Shown here one piece after another: positions 9,609 through 17,717 of a stretch of DNA of 64,000 nt (the stretch's first letter is position 1; every line of letters starts with the position of its first letter). The stretch is from Paracoccus salipaludis. Its GTDB lineage: Bacteria; Pseudomonadota; Alphaproteobacteria; Rhodobacterales; Rhodobacteraceae. Made by a program: the position numbers and the translations under genes. A model generated the notes under the pieces. It was not told the DNA's origin and ran no database searches. It saw only the letters and a list, made by a program, of their open reading frames with translations. The stretch spans positions 113,152 through 177,151 of the forward strand of contig NZ_NSJZ01000006.1 in the NCBI RefSeq assembly GCF_002287065.1, given 5' to 3'.

Positions 9609-10091
9609 GTGACCGCGCCCTTCACCAGCCCGCCGCTGGAGGTCCGTGCGGAGTGGACCGACTACAACGGCCACCTGAACATGGCCTATTACGGCGTGCT
9701 GTTCGACAATGCGCTGGATGTCGCGCTTGCGCCCCTGGGGCTGGGCCCGGAGGTCGCAAGGAAAACCGGCGCCTCCGTCTTCACCGCGCAGGCGCAGGTC
9801 CATTACCTGCGCGAACTTCATGCGGGCGACCGGGTGATCGTGGAAACGCGCCTGATCGGGCATGACGCGAAGCGGCTGCACTACGTCCAGACCATGCGCC
9901 GCGTCGGCGCGGACGAACCCGCCGCCATCAGCGAGAACCTGATCCTGCATGTCGATCTGAACAGCCGCCGCGTCGCGCCCTTCGCGCCCGAGGTGCTGGC
10001 GCGGATCGCCGATGCGGTCGCGGCCCATGCGCACCTGCCGCTCCCCCAGCAGGTCGGCCGCCGAGTCGGCCTGCGGCGTGACCGGACATGA
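9609..10091 (+). CDS. Hotdog-fold acyl-CoA thioesterase family protein
   Basis: A 160-aa single hotdog-domain protein. EWTDYNGHLNMAYYGVLFDN is the 4HBT-type motif, with Asp, Asn and His near the active site, and VHYLRELHAGDRVIVETRLI is the following strand pair. The WTDYNGHLN motif resembles thioesterases linked to carnitine/betainyl-CoA metabolism, but no carnitine genes lie nearby, so the acyl group is unknown. GTG start at 9609, 25 nt after recR on the same strand, so it is likely the last gene of the dnaX transcript. Confidence 0.8.
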   Translation: MTAPFTSPPLEVRAEWTDYNGHLNMAYYGVLFDNALDVALAPLGLGPEVARKTGASVFTAQAQVHYLRELHAGDRVIVETRLIGHDAKRLHYVQTMRRVGADEPAAISENLILHVDLNSRRVAPFAPEVLARIADAVAAHAHLPLPQQVGRRVGLRRDRT

Positions 10092-10125
10092 AAAAGGGGC
10101 GCGCGGGTGTCCCCGCGGCGCCCCC
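10091..10125 (-). terminator. Rho-independent terminator of the hsp20 gene
   Basis: On the minus strand GGGGCGCCGCGGGG pairs with CCCCGCGCGCCCC across a short loop and is followed by five T, about 20 nt after the hsp20 stop. On the plus strand the same hairpin lacks a T tract, but it abuts the thioesterase stop. Confidence 0.85.
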
Positions 10126-10145
10126 GATGCCGTGGCCTGACGGGA

Positions 10146-10619
10146 TCAGGCGTCCAGCTTCTTGACCTCTTCGGCTTCCAGCGTCTGGGCCGCCGATTTC
10201 GAGATCTCGATCTTGCGCGGCTTCAGCGCCTCGGGCACCTCGCGCACCAGTTCGATGTGCAGCATGCCGTCGACGTGGCTTGCGCCCGTCACGCGGACAT
10301 GGTCGGCCAGCGCGAACTTGCGTTCAAAGGCGCGGGTCGCGATGCCGCGGTGCAGGAAGGTCCGGCCCTGGTCTTCCTCGACCTTGCGGGCCGAGACGAT
10401 CACGGCGCCATCCTTCATCTCGACCGACAGGTCGTCCGCGGTAAAGCCCGCGACGGCGATCGAGATGCGATAAGCGTTTTCGCCGGTCTTTTCGATGTTG
10501 TAGGGCGGGTAGGTCGGCGTCGCGATGTCCGACGCAAGCGCGCGGTCCATCAGGTCGGCGATACGGTCGAAGCCGATCGACGCACGGTAAAGCGGAGTCA
10601 GGTCCATAGTGCTACGCAT
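10146..10619 (-). CDS. Small heat shock protein, Hsp20/IbpA type
   Basis: ATP-independent holdase that binds unfolding proteins in the cytoplasm. With the start MRSTMDLTPLYRASIGFDR it is 157 aa, the usual size. The N-terminal DLTPLYRASIGFDRIADLMD is the class A (IbpA-like) signature. The alpha-crystallin domain runs from about YPPYNIEKTGENAYRISIAV through the MLHIELVREVPEAL segment, and the C-terminal tail is Lys/Glu-rich. The start at 10619 follows an AAGGA site with about 9-nt spacing; in-frame ATGs lie at 10628 and 10607. A promoter-like pair upstream and a strong terminator downstream make it monocistronic. Confidence 0.92.
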   Translation of the reverse strand: MRSTMDLTPLYRASIGFDRIADLMDRALASDIATPTYPPYNIEKTGENAYRISIAVAGFTADDLSVEMKDGAVIVSARKVEEDQGRTFLHRGIATRAFERKFALADHVRVTGASHVDGMLHIELVREVPEALKPRKIEISKSAAQTLEAEEVKKLDA

Positions 10620-10711
10620 GGATCGCATCCTTTTCAGCGATGTGAACAGTGCTGCCCCCCGGAGTCCGGGCAGGCGGTCCGCCGGCGCCATCTGGCCCTC
10701 CGGCTGAGATG

Positions 10712-10740
10712 AATCTGGGAAGCGCCCCCCTGCCTGTCAA
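10712..10740 (-). promoter_or_regulatory. Putative (possibly RpoH-dependent) promoter of hsp20
   Basis: On the minus strand CTTGACA (consensus -35) is followed after 17 nt by CAGATT within TCCCAGATTC. The -35 fits both the housekeeping and heat-shock sigma factors. The C-rich bases before the -10 favour RpoH, which is what an hsp20 gene would be expected to use. Confidence 0.45.
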
Positions 10741-10748
10741 GGGGTGGG

Positions 10749-11198
10749 TCAGGTCGAGGGCACGCCCTGGGGGGCCCAGATCGCCGGGTCCGCAAGCTCG
10801 ATCGAATTGCCCGCGGGGTCGCGGAAGTAAAGCGAGCGGCGGCCATTGGGCCACAGGAAGTCGGCCTCGATCCCGATCCCGTGGTTTTCCAGATGCGCGC
10901 GCCAGCGGTCCAGCGCCTCGGGCGCGACGGCAAGGCAGGCGTGACCCGGGCCGCGTGCGCCATGCGGGGGCACGGGCTGGTCGGCGCCGGGCTTCGGCGG
11001 CACTGCCGTCGCCTCGGGGTTGAAGACCAGCAGCACCTGCGGGCGCGGCTGGTCACTGGTGCGGAAGAAGACGTGGCGCCCGGGGACGCTGACGATCTCC
11101 TCCAGCCCCATGATGTCGGTCCAGAACATCCGCGCCGCGTCGAGGTCATCGGCATAAAGCGCGGTTTCCAGCGTCCCCAGTAGCGGCGGGATGGTCAT
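10749..11198 (-). CDS. VOC (glyoxalase/bleomycin-resistance fold) protein
   Basis: A 149-aa vicinal oxygen chelate protein with the paired beta-alpha-beta-beta-beta pattern: TALYADDLDAARMFWTDIMG at the start, GPGHACLAVAPEALDRWRAH in the middle, and the metal-site strand SLYFRDPAGNSIELADP at the end. The terminal Glu of GNSIEL and the His of GHACLAV are likely metal ligands. The reaction is unknown. Its ATG overlaps the stop of glcF by 4 nt (ATGA), so it is translated as part of the glycolate oxidase operon. A role in disposing of glyoxylate-related by-products is possible but is inferred only from position. Confidence 0.82.
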   Translation of the reverse strand: MTIPPLLGTLETALYADDLDAARMFWTDIMGLEEIVSVPGRHVFFRTSDQPRPQVLLVFNPEATAVPPKPGADQPVPPHGARGPGHACLAVAPEALDRWRAHLENHGIGIEADFLWPNGRRSLYFRDPAGNSIELADPAIWAPQGVPST

Positions 11199-12499
11199 GC
11201 GGCGTGCTCCAGTTCCGTCAGCGCGGCGGGGCGGGGGCCGCCGGTCGCCCAGTCCAGCAGCTCGACCGTGTGGACGATGGGGACGGTGGTGCCCTGCCCG
11301 ATCTGCATCATGCAGCCGATGTTGCCGGCGGCGATGACCTGCGGGCCGGTCGCCTCGATCGTGCGGACCTTGCGGTCGCGCAGGGCGGCGGACATCTCCG
11401 GCTGAAGCAGGTTGTAGGTTCCCGCCGAGCCGCAGCAGAGATGCGGGTCCGCCGGGGTCACGACCGTCGCCCCCGCCTGCCCCAGCAGCGCCTTGGGCGC
11501 CGCCACGATCCGCTGGCCGTGCTGCAGCGAGCAGGCCGCGTGATAGGCCACGCGCAGGTCCAGCGGCTGCGTGACGGGCGGCAGGCCGTGGCTGTCGAGG
11601 AACTCGGTCACGTCGCGGGCGAGGCTCGCCACGCGCTCGGCTCCCGCCCGGTCGGGGTCCTGGGCGAACAGGTGGCCATAGTCCTTGACCACCGTCCCGC
11701 AGCCCGAGGTGTTGACGATGATCGCGTCCAGGGGCGCCTCGGCATCGGCGGCGAGGAAGGCGCGGATCGTCGAACGGGCGGTCTCGCGTGCCTGGTCGTC
11801 GCGGCCCATGTGGTGGGTCAGCGCGCCGCAGCAGCCGAGGTTCGGCGGGATCACCACCTCGCAGCCCGCGCGGCGCAGCAGGCGGATGGTCGACTCGTTG
11901 ATGTCGGCGTTCAGCGCCTTCTGCGCGCAGCCGGTCAGGATGGCAACGCGGGCGCGCTTGGGACCGATGGGCGCATAGGTCGCGCCCCGATCGTCCGCCG
12001 CGGGGCCGACGATGCGCGGCGGTGCCATCTCGACCATCGCGCGCAGGCGGCGGTCGGGCATCAGGCGGGCGAAGGGACGCGCCAGCTTCGCACCGACCAG
12101 CGCCATGCGGAAGCGACCGGGATGCGGCAGCACCCAGGCCAGCAGCGAGCGCAGCGCCCGGTCGCGCCACGGGCGGCGGTAGGTTTTCTCGATATGGACC
12201 CGCGCATGGTCGATCAGGTGCATGTAGTCCACGCCCGAGGGGCAGGTCGTCATGCAGGCCAGGCAGGACAGGCAGCGGTCGAGGTGCAGCGTCGTCTTCT
12301 CATCCGCCGGACGGCCGGATTCCAGCATGTCCTTGATGAGGTAGATGCGCCCGCGCGGGCTGTCGAGTTCGTCGCCGAGCACCTGATAGGTCGGGCAGGT
12401 CGCCGTGCAGAAGCCGCAATGGACGCAGGTCCGCAGGATCTTGTTGGCGGTGGCGATCCCGGGATCGGCCAGTTGTTCAGGGGAAAAGTTCGTCTGCAT
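11195..12499 (-). CDS. glcF: Glycolate oxidase iron-sulfur subunit
   Basis: Membrane-associated Fe-S subunit that carries electrons from GlcDE to quinone; 434 aa. Two ferredoxin-type motifs lie near the N-terminus (CVHCGFCTATCP and CLSCLACMTTCP). Two CCG domains of the GlpC/HdrB type follow, marked by LGCCGALTHHMG and LCCGSAGTYNL. The N-terminal QTNFSPEQLADPGIATANKI is typical of GlcF. It follows glcE with 1 nt between and overlaps the VOC gene downstream. Confidence 0.95.
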   Translation of the reverse strand: MQTNFSPEQLADPGIATANKILRTCVHCGFCTATCPTYQVLGDELDSPRGRIYLIKDMLESGRPADEKTTLHLDRCLSCLACMTTCPSGVDYMHLIDHARVHIEKTYRRPWRDRALRSLLAWVLPHPGRFRMALVGAKLARPFARLMPDRRLRAMVEMAPPRIVGPAADDRGATYAPIGPKRARVAILTGCAQKALNADINESTIRLLRRAGCEVVIPPNLGCCGALTHHMGRDDQARETARSTIRAFLAADAEAPLDAIIVNTSGCGTVVKDYGHLFAQDPDRAGAERVASLARDVTEFLDSHGLPPVTQPLDLRVAYHAACSLQHGQRIVAAPKALLGQAGATVVTPADPHLCCGSAGTYNLLQPEMSAALRDRKVRTIEATGPQVIAAGNIGCMMQIGQGTTVPIVHTVELLDWATGGPRPAALTELEHAA

Positions 12500-12500
12500 C

Positions 12501-13574
12501 TCAGGCCACCGTCAGTTCGGGTGCGGCGAAGATCCCGCGCGGGTCGAAGCGTTCGCGAAGGCCGTCTTCCAGCCGCCGGGTGACGGGATCGGACGGCGGC
12601 AGCGGGCCGCGGTGCGCGCCTTGCAGGCAGAGGGCGCGGGCTCCGGACGGAAGCGCGGGACGTGCGTCCGATGGAAGGGAGAGGAGGATCAGCGATGCGC
12701 CCCAGTCGAGGGCGAGCGGCGCCGCTTCGGGGTTCATGGTCAGGATCGTGGCGGCCTGCGAAGGGCGGCAGGCGACGCGCCAGACGGCGCCGCCGGGCCG
12801 GGGCGCTGCCCCGGACCCCGGGATATTTTGGCGAAGAAGAAGCCACGGGTCGTCCCCGACAGGCTGGACCGTGCCGAAGGCAGAAAGGCGCGCGGACAGC
12901 GTGTCGGCGCGCAGCTTCACCGAGCCTTCGAGGCCCTCGATGCGGATCAGCGCACCATGGGGGGGCAGCCAGGCAGCGCCGGTCACGTCCCAGGGGCCGG
13001 TCAGCGCGGCGGTCAGGGCGGGAACCGCCGCTGCCGCGCCCAGTTCAGGCAGCGCCAGCGTAAGGCTGGCGGGCGGGATCGGCTGGGTCTTGAGGCTGAC
13101 TTCGGTGATCACGCCCAGAGTTCCGCGGCTTCCGGCCATCAACTTGACGAGGTCGTAGCCGGTGACGTTCTTCATCACCCGGCCGCCGTTGCTGACGATC
13201 TCTCCGCTGCCGTCGACGAAGCGGACACCCAGAAGGCTGTCCCGCGCGGCCCCGTCCTTGACCCGGCGCGGGCCGCTGGCATTCGCCGCGATGACGCCGC
13301 CGATGGTGGAGCCCGCCGCAGGGGGCGGTTCGAAAGCAAGGCGCTGGCGTTCCGAGGCCAGCAGGTCCTCGATTTCCGCCAGGGGCGTGCCGGCGCGCGC
13401 GACCAGGGTCAGCGCGGCGGGTTCATAAAGCGTCACGCCGGTCAGCGCGGCGCTTGAAAGCCGCGTTCCCTGCCCTTCGCCCGGCAGTAGGCGGGTGCCG
13501 CCGCCGATGACGGACAGCGGACCGCGGGCGCCCCGGACAAGACCCGCGACTTCGGCCTCGGTTTCAGGCCGCAT
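12501..13574 (-). CDS. glcE: Glycolate oxidase FAD-binding subunit, carrying an internal repeat element
   Basis: FAD_binding_4 protein of the glycolate oxidase complex, 357 aa, normal size. The N-terminal FAD loop reads LSVIGGGTRLLPGEG, then LTLVARAGTPLAEIEDLLAS, and AAGSTIGGVIAANASGP and VKNVTGYDLVKLMAGS-like stretches follow (the sequence reads MKNVTGYDLVKLMAGS). About residues 243-259 (LLRQNIPGSGAAPRPG, just before GAVWRV) are encoded by a copy of a repeat that is otherwise intergenic in this window. The frame stays open, so the repeat is translated. Its stretch lies just before a strand conserved in the family, probably a surface loop. Overlaps glcD by 11 nt. Confidence 0.93.
   Translation of the reverse strand: MRPETEAEVAGLVRGARGPLSVIGGGTRLLPGEGQGTRLSSAALTGVTLYEPAALTLVARAGTPLAEIEDLLASERQRLAFEPPPAAGSTIGGVIAANASGPRRVKDGAARDSLLGVRFVDGSGEIVSNGGRVMKNVTGYDLVKLMAGSRGTLGVITEVSLKTQPIPPASLTLALPELGAAAAVPALTAALTGPWDVTGAAWLPPHGALIRIEGLEGSVKLRADTLSARLSAFGTVQPVGDDPWLLLRQNIPGSGAAPRPGGAVWRVACRPSQAATILTMNPEAAPLALDWGASLILLSLPSDARPALPSGARALCLQGAHRGPLPPSDPVTRRLEDGLRERFDPRGIFAAPELTVA
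12796..12842 (+). repeat. GC-rich interspersed repeat, copy inside glcE
   Basis: CCGGGGCGCTGCCCCGGACC, then CCGGGATATTTT and GGCGAAGAAGAAG. The first 31 bases are identical to the copy at 29910. The palindromic GGGGCGCTGCCCC arm can form a hairpin. This copy lies wholly within the glcE reading frame. Confidence 0.85.
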
Positions 13575-15012
13575 TGCGTCGCGCCTCCCGGCGGGATTCC
13601 GAAACCTCCAGCGGGAAGACCTTGGCGGCGTTCAGCAGCCATTGCGGATCAAAGACATCCTTGACGCGCATCTGCGCCTCCATGTCGGCATCGGTGAACT
13701 GCGCCACCATCAGGTCGCGCTTTTCGACGCCGACGCCATGTTCCCCGGTCAGGCAGCCGCCCACCTCGACGCAGAGGCGCAGGATGTCGGCGCCCAGGGC
13801 CTCCACCCGCTCCAGGTCGCCGGGGCGGTTCGCGTCGAAGATGATCAGCGGGTGCATGTTGCCGTCGCCCGCGTGGAACACGTTGGCGACGGGCAGGCCC
13901 GCGGCCTCGGACATCTCGGCGATGCCGCGCAGAACCCTGGGCAGGGCCGAGACGGGGATCGTGCCGTCAAGGCACATGTAGTCGCCCATCTGCCCCATCG
14001 CGCCGAAGGCCGACTTGCGGCCCAGCCAGATGCGGCGGGATTCGTCCTCGGACCTGCTTTCCCGGAACTCGACCGGCGAGAACTCCTCGGCGATGGCGCG
14101 AATGAGGGCGATCTGCTCGTCGATCTCGGGGGGCGTGCCCTCGACCTCGATGATCAGCAGCGCCTCGCAATCGGGGTATCCGGGGCGGGCAAAATTCTCC
14201 GTCGCCACGATGCAGGGGCGGTCCATGAACTCGATGGCGACCGGCAGGATGCCCGCGCGGATAATCGCGGCGACGCAGGCCCCGGCGGTTTCCGAGGCAT
14301 CGAAGCCAATCAGCACCGGGCGCGCCCCGGCGGGCTTGGGCAGGATGCGCAGCGTGGCCTCGGTCACGATGCCAAGCTGGCCTTCGGCCCCGCAGACGAC
14401 CCCCAGCAGGTCGAGGCCCGGGCCCTCGCCCATCGGGCCGCCCAGTTCCACGATGCTGCCGTCCATCAGGACCATCGTCACGCCCAGCAGGTTGTTCGTG
14501 GTGACGCCATATTTCAGGCAATGCGCCCCGCCCGAGTTCATGCCGATGTTGCCGCCGATGGCGCAGGCAAGCTGGCTGGAGGGATCGGGCGCATAGAAGA
14601 ACCCGGCCTCGTCCACGAAGGTCGAGACGGACAGGTTCGTCCGCCCCGCCTGCACCCGGATCAGCCGGTCGCCGTAATCGACCTCGAGCACCGCGTTCAT
14701 GCGGGCAAGGCCCAGGACCACCGCATCCGCCGTGGGCATGGACCCGCCCGCAAGGCTGGTCCCTGCGCCGCGCGGCACGACGGGCACGCGCTCCTCGTGG
14801 CAGACGCGCAGGACGGCGGCGACCTCGGCGGTCGTGGTGGGCAGGGCCACGGCCAGCGGCGGGCAGCGATAGGCGGACAAGGCGTCGCATTCATAGGCGC
14901 GCGCCTCGACAGGGTCGTCGATGACGGTGCCTGCGCCGATGACCGCCCGCAGGCGGGCGACGATGGCGGCACGGCGCGCGATCACGCCTGCATCGGGAAC
15001 GGGCATCCGCAT
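13564..15012 (-). CDS. glcD: Glycolate oxidase subunit GlcD, FAD-linked
   Basis: Catalytic FAD subunit that oxidises glycolate to glyoxylate; 482 aa, in the family range. The FAD-binding segment reads VVPRGAGTSLAGGSMPTADA, with the PCMH-domain motif GNIGMNSGGAHCLKYGVTTN after it, and the C-terminal FAD_oxidase_C domain ends with the signature GEHGVGVEKRDLM. Start at 15012. glcD, glcE, glcF and a VOC gene are tightly packed, and a small DUF465 gene lies 3 nt upstream, so five genes probably share one transcript. The related D-lactate dehydrogenase family is less likely because E and F subunits are present. Confidence 0.95.
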   Translation of the reverse strand: MRMPVPDAGVIARRAAIVARLRAVIGAGTVIDDPVEARAYECDALSAYRCPPLAVALPTTTAEVAAVLRVCHEERVPVVPRGAGTSLAGGSMPTADAVVLGLARMNAVLEVDYGDRLIRVQAGRTNLSVSTFVDEAGFFYAPDPSSQLACAIGGNIGMNSGGAHCLKYGVTTNNLLGVTMVLMDGSIVELGGPMGEGPGLDLLGVVCGAEGQLGIVTEATLRILPKPAGARPVLIGFDASETAGACVAAIIRAGILPVAIEFMDRPCIVATENFARPGYPDCEALLIIEVEGTPPEIDEQIALIRAIAEEFSPVEFRESRSEDESRRIWLGRKSAFGAMGQMGDYMCLDGTIPVSALPRVLRGIAEMSEAAGLPVANVFHAGDGNMHPLIIFDANRPGDLERVEALGADILRLCVEVGGCLTGEHGVGVEKRDLMVAQFTDADMEAQMRVKDVFDPQWLLNAAKVFPLEVSESRREARRNAA

Positions 15013-15015
15013 GGC

Positions 15016-15252
15016 TCAGCCCCCTGCCAAGGCGCGCGCGATCTCGTCCTTGAGCCGGGCGCGGCGTTTGCGAAGATCGGTCTCGGCCTCGTCCGACATG
15101 GGTGCCTGACGCGATTCCGCGCCTGCCACCTGGTCGTTGATCCGGTCGTATTCCTCCAGCAGCCGCGCGAAGTGGCCATCAGTCATCTTCAGCTGATGGA
15201 TACGGTCGGCGTCGCCCGGGAACTCCTCGTGGATCGCGTGCGGAGCGGCCAT
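15016..15252 (-). CDS. YdcH-like DUF465 small protein
   Basis: A 78-aa helical protein with the DUF465 pattern: HLKM-type central segment (IHQLKMTDGHFARLLEEYDR) and a charged C-terminal helix (LRKRRARLKDEIARAL). Probably a short coiled-coil dimer; no function is established for the family. It ends 3 nt before glcD on the same strand and may be cotranscribed with the glycolate oxidase genes. Confidence 0.85.
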   Translation of the reverse strand: MAAPHAIHEEFPGDADRIHQLKMTDGHFARLLEEYDRINDQVAGAESRQAPMSDEAETDLRKRRARLKDEIARALAGG

Positions 15253-15352
15253 CCTGTTCCTCCCTTTGTTCCTTTCGAGATAGTCCTCGGTCAGGGCTGT
15301 GGCAACCGGCCCGATGCCCTTCTATCGTGACGCGGTCCACCCCGAGGAACCC

Positions 15353-16057
15353 ATGACCGCCCTCCCGCTGACCCTGACCCCGCTCGACCTTCTGGCGCTG
15401 GCGCTGCTGTGCCTGTCGTGGCTTGGCGTGACGCGGGTGATCGAGCATCCGCCCCGCAGGCGCGCCTCGGTGTCGGTCCTGATGAAGACCTACCGCCGCG
15501 ACTGGATGCGCCAGTTCGTCCACCGCGATCCCCGCATCTTCGACGGCAACATCCTGGCGTCCCTGCGCGAGGGCACGTCCTTCTTCGCCTCGGCCTGCAT
15601 GATCGCCATCGGCGGCGGGCTGGCGCTGATCGGGAACACCGATCCGCTGGCCGGCATCGCGCGCGACCTCGAGGCCGCCGAGATCCCGGCGCTGCTGTGG
15701 AGGCTCAAGATCCTGCTTGTGCTGCTGTTCGTGGCGAACGCCTTTCTCAAGTTCGTCTGGGCGCACCGGCTGTTCGGCTATTGCGCCATCATGATGGCGG
15801 CGGTGCCGAACGACCCCCGCCTGCCGGAAACGGAGGCGCGCGCGCTTGCCGCGGCCGAGGTCAACATCCAGGCCGCCCGCAACTTCAACATCGGGCTGCG
15901 CGCGGTCTATTTCGCGCTCGGCGCGCTGGGCTGGCTGGCCGGCCCGTGGGGGCTGATCGCGGGAACCGCCATCGTGACCGCGATGACCCTGCGGCGCGAG
16001 TTCGCGTCAGGCTCGCGCCGCGCCATCCTGCGGGACCTGGGAGAGCGCCGCCCCTAG
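15353..16057 (+). CDS. DUF599 family membrane protein
   Basis: A 234-aa integral membrane protein of the DUF599 type. The visible segments are an N-terminal helix (LTPLDLLALALLCLSWLGVT), a conserved cytoplasmic stretch with VLMKTYRRDWMRQFVHRDPR and IFDGNILASLREGTSFFASA, then three more hydrophobic helices. Function is unknown. ATG at 15353 with a GAGGA site 5 nt upstream was preferred over an upstream in-frame ATG. It stands alone on the plus strand and its stop overlaps the liuC stop by 4 nt from the opposite side. Confidence 0.85.
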   Translation: MTALPLTLTPLDLLALALLCLSWLGVTRVIEHPPRRRASVSVLMKTYRRDWMRQFVHRDPRIFDGNILASLREGTSFFASACMIAIGGGLALIGNTDPLAGIARDLEAAEIPALLWRLKILLVLLFVANAFLKFVWAHRLFGYCAIMMAAVPNDPRLPETEARALAAAEVNIQAARNFNIGLRAVYFALGALGWLAGPWGLIAGTAIVTAMTLRREFASGSRRAILRDLGERRP

Positions 16058-16833
16058 GCCTGCCACCGGGGCTTGCGCTTCCCGAAGAAGGCGCCGATGC
16101 CGTGAGGGGCCTCGTCGTCCTCCCAGACCGAGATCAGGGCATCGACGGACATTTCGATGATGTCGCGGTCGATCCGGGGACCCAGGGCGCGGGCCAGGCG
16201 CTTGGCCGCAGCCACTGCCCGGGGGGCCGTCTGCAGATAAGGGGTGACCTCGTCCTCGACGGCGGCGTCCAGGTCCTCGGGGTCCACGGCAGAGGCCAGC
16301 AGGTTCAGCATCTTCGCCTCCGCGGCGTCGAAGATGCGGGCCGACATGAAGACGCGGCGGGCCTTGTCCTCTCCCATCCGGGCAAGGACATAAGGGCCGA
16401 TGGTCGCCGGGATCAGCCCGAGCCGGGTTTCCGTCAGCCCGAACTTCGCCGTGCGCGCGCCCACCGCCACGTCGCAGACCGACATCAAGCCGACCCCGCC
16501 GCCGAAGGCGTTGCCGTGGACGCGGCCGATCAGGGGCTTGGGCAGTTCATTCAGCGCATTGAGCATCAGCGCGAGCTTGCCCGCCCCATGCCGCCGGGTC
16601 GCCGGGTCCGCGGCCATCTGGTCCTGCATCCAGCCGAGGTCGCCGCCCGCGCAGAAGCTTTTCCCCTCGGCCGCCAGAACCACCACGCGCACGGCCGGGT
16701 CGCCGCCCAGCAATTCGGCCGCCTCGGTCAGCTCGGCGATCATCTCTGCCGAAAGCGCGTTGTGCTTGTCGGGACGCGCCAGCCACAGGGTCGCCACGCC
16801 GCGCGCGTCCGTTTCGATGCGGATCGTTTCCAT
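16054..16833 (-). CDS. liuC: Enoyl-CoA hydratase family, probable methylglutaconyl-CoA hydratase
   Basis: Crotonase-fold enzyme of 259 aa. The oxyanion-hole motifs are SFCAGGDLGWMQDQM and NAFGGGVGLMSVCDVAVGAR, and FGLTETRLGLIPATIGPYVL carries the catalytic acidic region. Its place beside HMG-CoA lyase and methylcrotonyl-CoA carboxylase genes indicates the hydration of 3-methylglutaconyl-CoA to HMG-CoA in leucine breakdown. ATG at 16833. It is the last gene of the liuD-GST-liuE-liuC run. Confidence 0.88.
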   Translation of the reverse strand: METIRIETDARGVATLWLARPDKHNALSAEMIAELTEAAELLGGDPAVRVVVLAAEGKSFCAGGDLGWMQDQMAADPATRRHGAGKLALMLNALNELPKPLIGRVHGNAFGGGVGLMSVCDVAVGARTAKFGLTETRLGLIPATIGPYVLARMGEDKARRVFMSARIFDAAEAKMLNLLASAVDPEDLDAAVEDEVTPYLQTAPRAVAAAKRLARALGPRIDRDIIEMSVDALISVWEDDEAPHGIGAFFGKRKPRWQA

Positions 16834-16865
16834 TCCTGTTCCCTTCTGAACGGCCGGGCCGTGGT

Positions 16866-17717
16866 TCACCTGCGCATCCCCTGCGCCATCGCGGCGGCCT
16901 GCCGCAGCACATCCATGTCGAGCCCCGTGTCGAGGCCCCGCGCCGCCAGATGCGCGGCGACCTTCTCGGTCGCCACGTTCCCGGCCGCGCCCGGCGCATA
17001 GGGGCAGCCGCCAAGGCCACCCACGGCTGCATCGAAGACCCGGACCCCGCGCGCGAGGCTCGCGTCGATGTTGTCGATCGCACGGCCCGCCGTGTCGTGA
17101 TAATGGCCTGCGAGCTGGCTGGCCGGAACCTCCTCCAGCACGGCGGCCAGCACGGCGTCGATGGTCTCGGGGCGGCCCTGCCCGATCGTGTCGCCCAGGC
17201 TGATTTCGTAGCAGCCGAGATCGCGCAGCGCGGCGGTGACACGCGCCACGTTTGCGGGCGGCGTCGGACCGTCGAAGGGGCAGTCGGTCACGACGCTGAC
17301 ATAGCCGCGCACGGGGATGCCGTCGGCGCGGGCGGCCTCGGCCACGGGAGCGAAGCGGTCCAGGCTTTCCGCGACGGTGCAGTTCAGGTTGGCCCTGCTG
17401 AAGCCTTCCGAGGCGCTGGCGAAGATCGCCACCTCGTCGGCGCGGGCGGAGCGCGCCCCTTCGTAGCCCTTGAGATTCGGCGTCAGCGCGGCGTAGCGCA
17501 CGCCCGGCCGGCGCGTGATCCCGGCCAGCACCTCGGCGGCATCGGCCATCTGCGGCACCCATTTCGGGGACACGAAGCTGGTGACCTCGATCCGGCGGAA
17601 GCCCGCGCGGGACAGAAGGTCCACCAGGGCGATCTTGTCGGCGGCGGGGATCAGGCGCTTTTCGTTCTGAAGCCCGTCGCGCGGGCCCATCTCGAAGATT
17701 TCGACGAACTCAGGCAT
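16866..17717 (-). CDS. liuE: Hydroxymethylglutaryl-CoA lyase
   Basis: Splits HMG-CoA into acetyl-CoA and acetoacetate, the last step of leucine catabolism; 283 aa. The TIM-barrel start is VEIFEMGPRDGLQNEKRLIP with the catalytic Arg-Asp pair. ISLGDTIGQG and HYHDTAGRAIDNIDASL follow, and the signature loop VGGLGGCPYAPGAAGNVATE carries the active-site cysteine. Start MPEFVEIF at 17717 overlaps the GST stop (ATGCCTGA), so translation is coupled. An in-frame ATG lies at 17729. Confidence 0.95.
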   Translation of the reverse strand: MPEFVEIFEMGPRDGLQNEKRLIPAADKIALVDLLSRAGFRRIEVTSFVSPKWVPQMADAAEVLAGITRRPGVRYAALTPNLKGYEGARSARADEVAIFASASEGFSRANLNCTVAESLDRFAPVAEAARADGIPVRGYVSVVTDCPFDGPTPPANVARVTAALRDLGCYEISLGDTIGQGRPETIDAVLAAVLEEVPASQLAGHYHDTAGRAIDNIDASLARGVRVFDAAVGGLGGCPYAPGAAGNVATEKVAAHLAARGLDTGLDMDVLRQAAAMAQGMRR

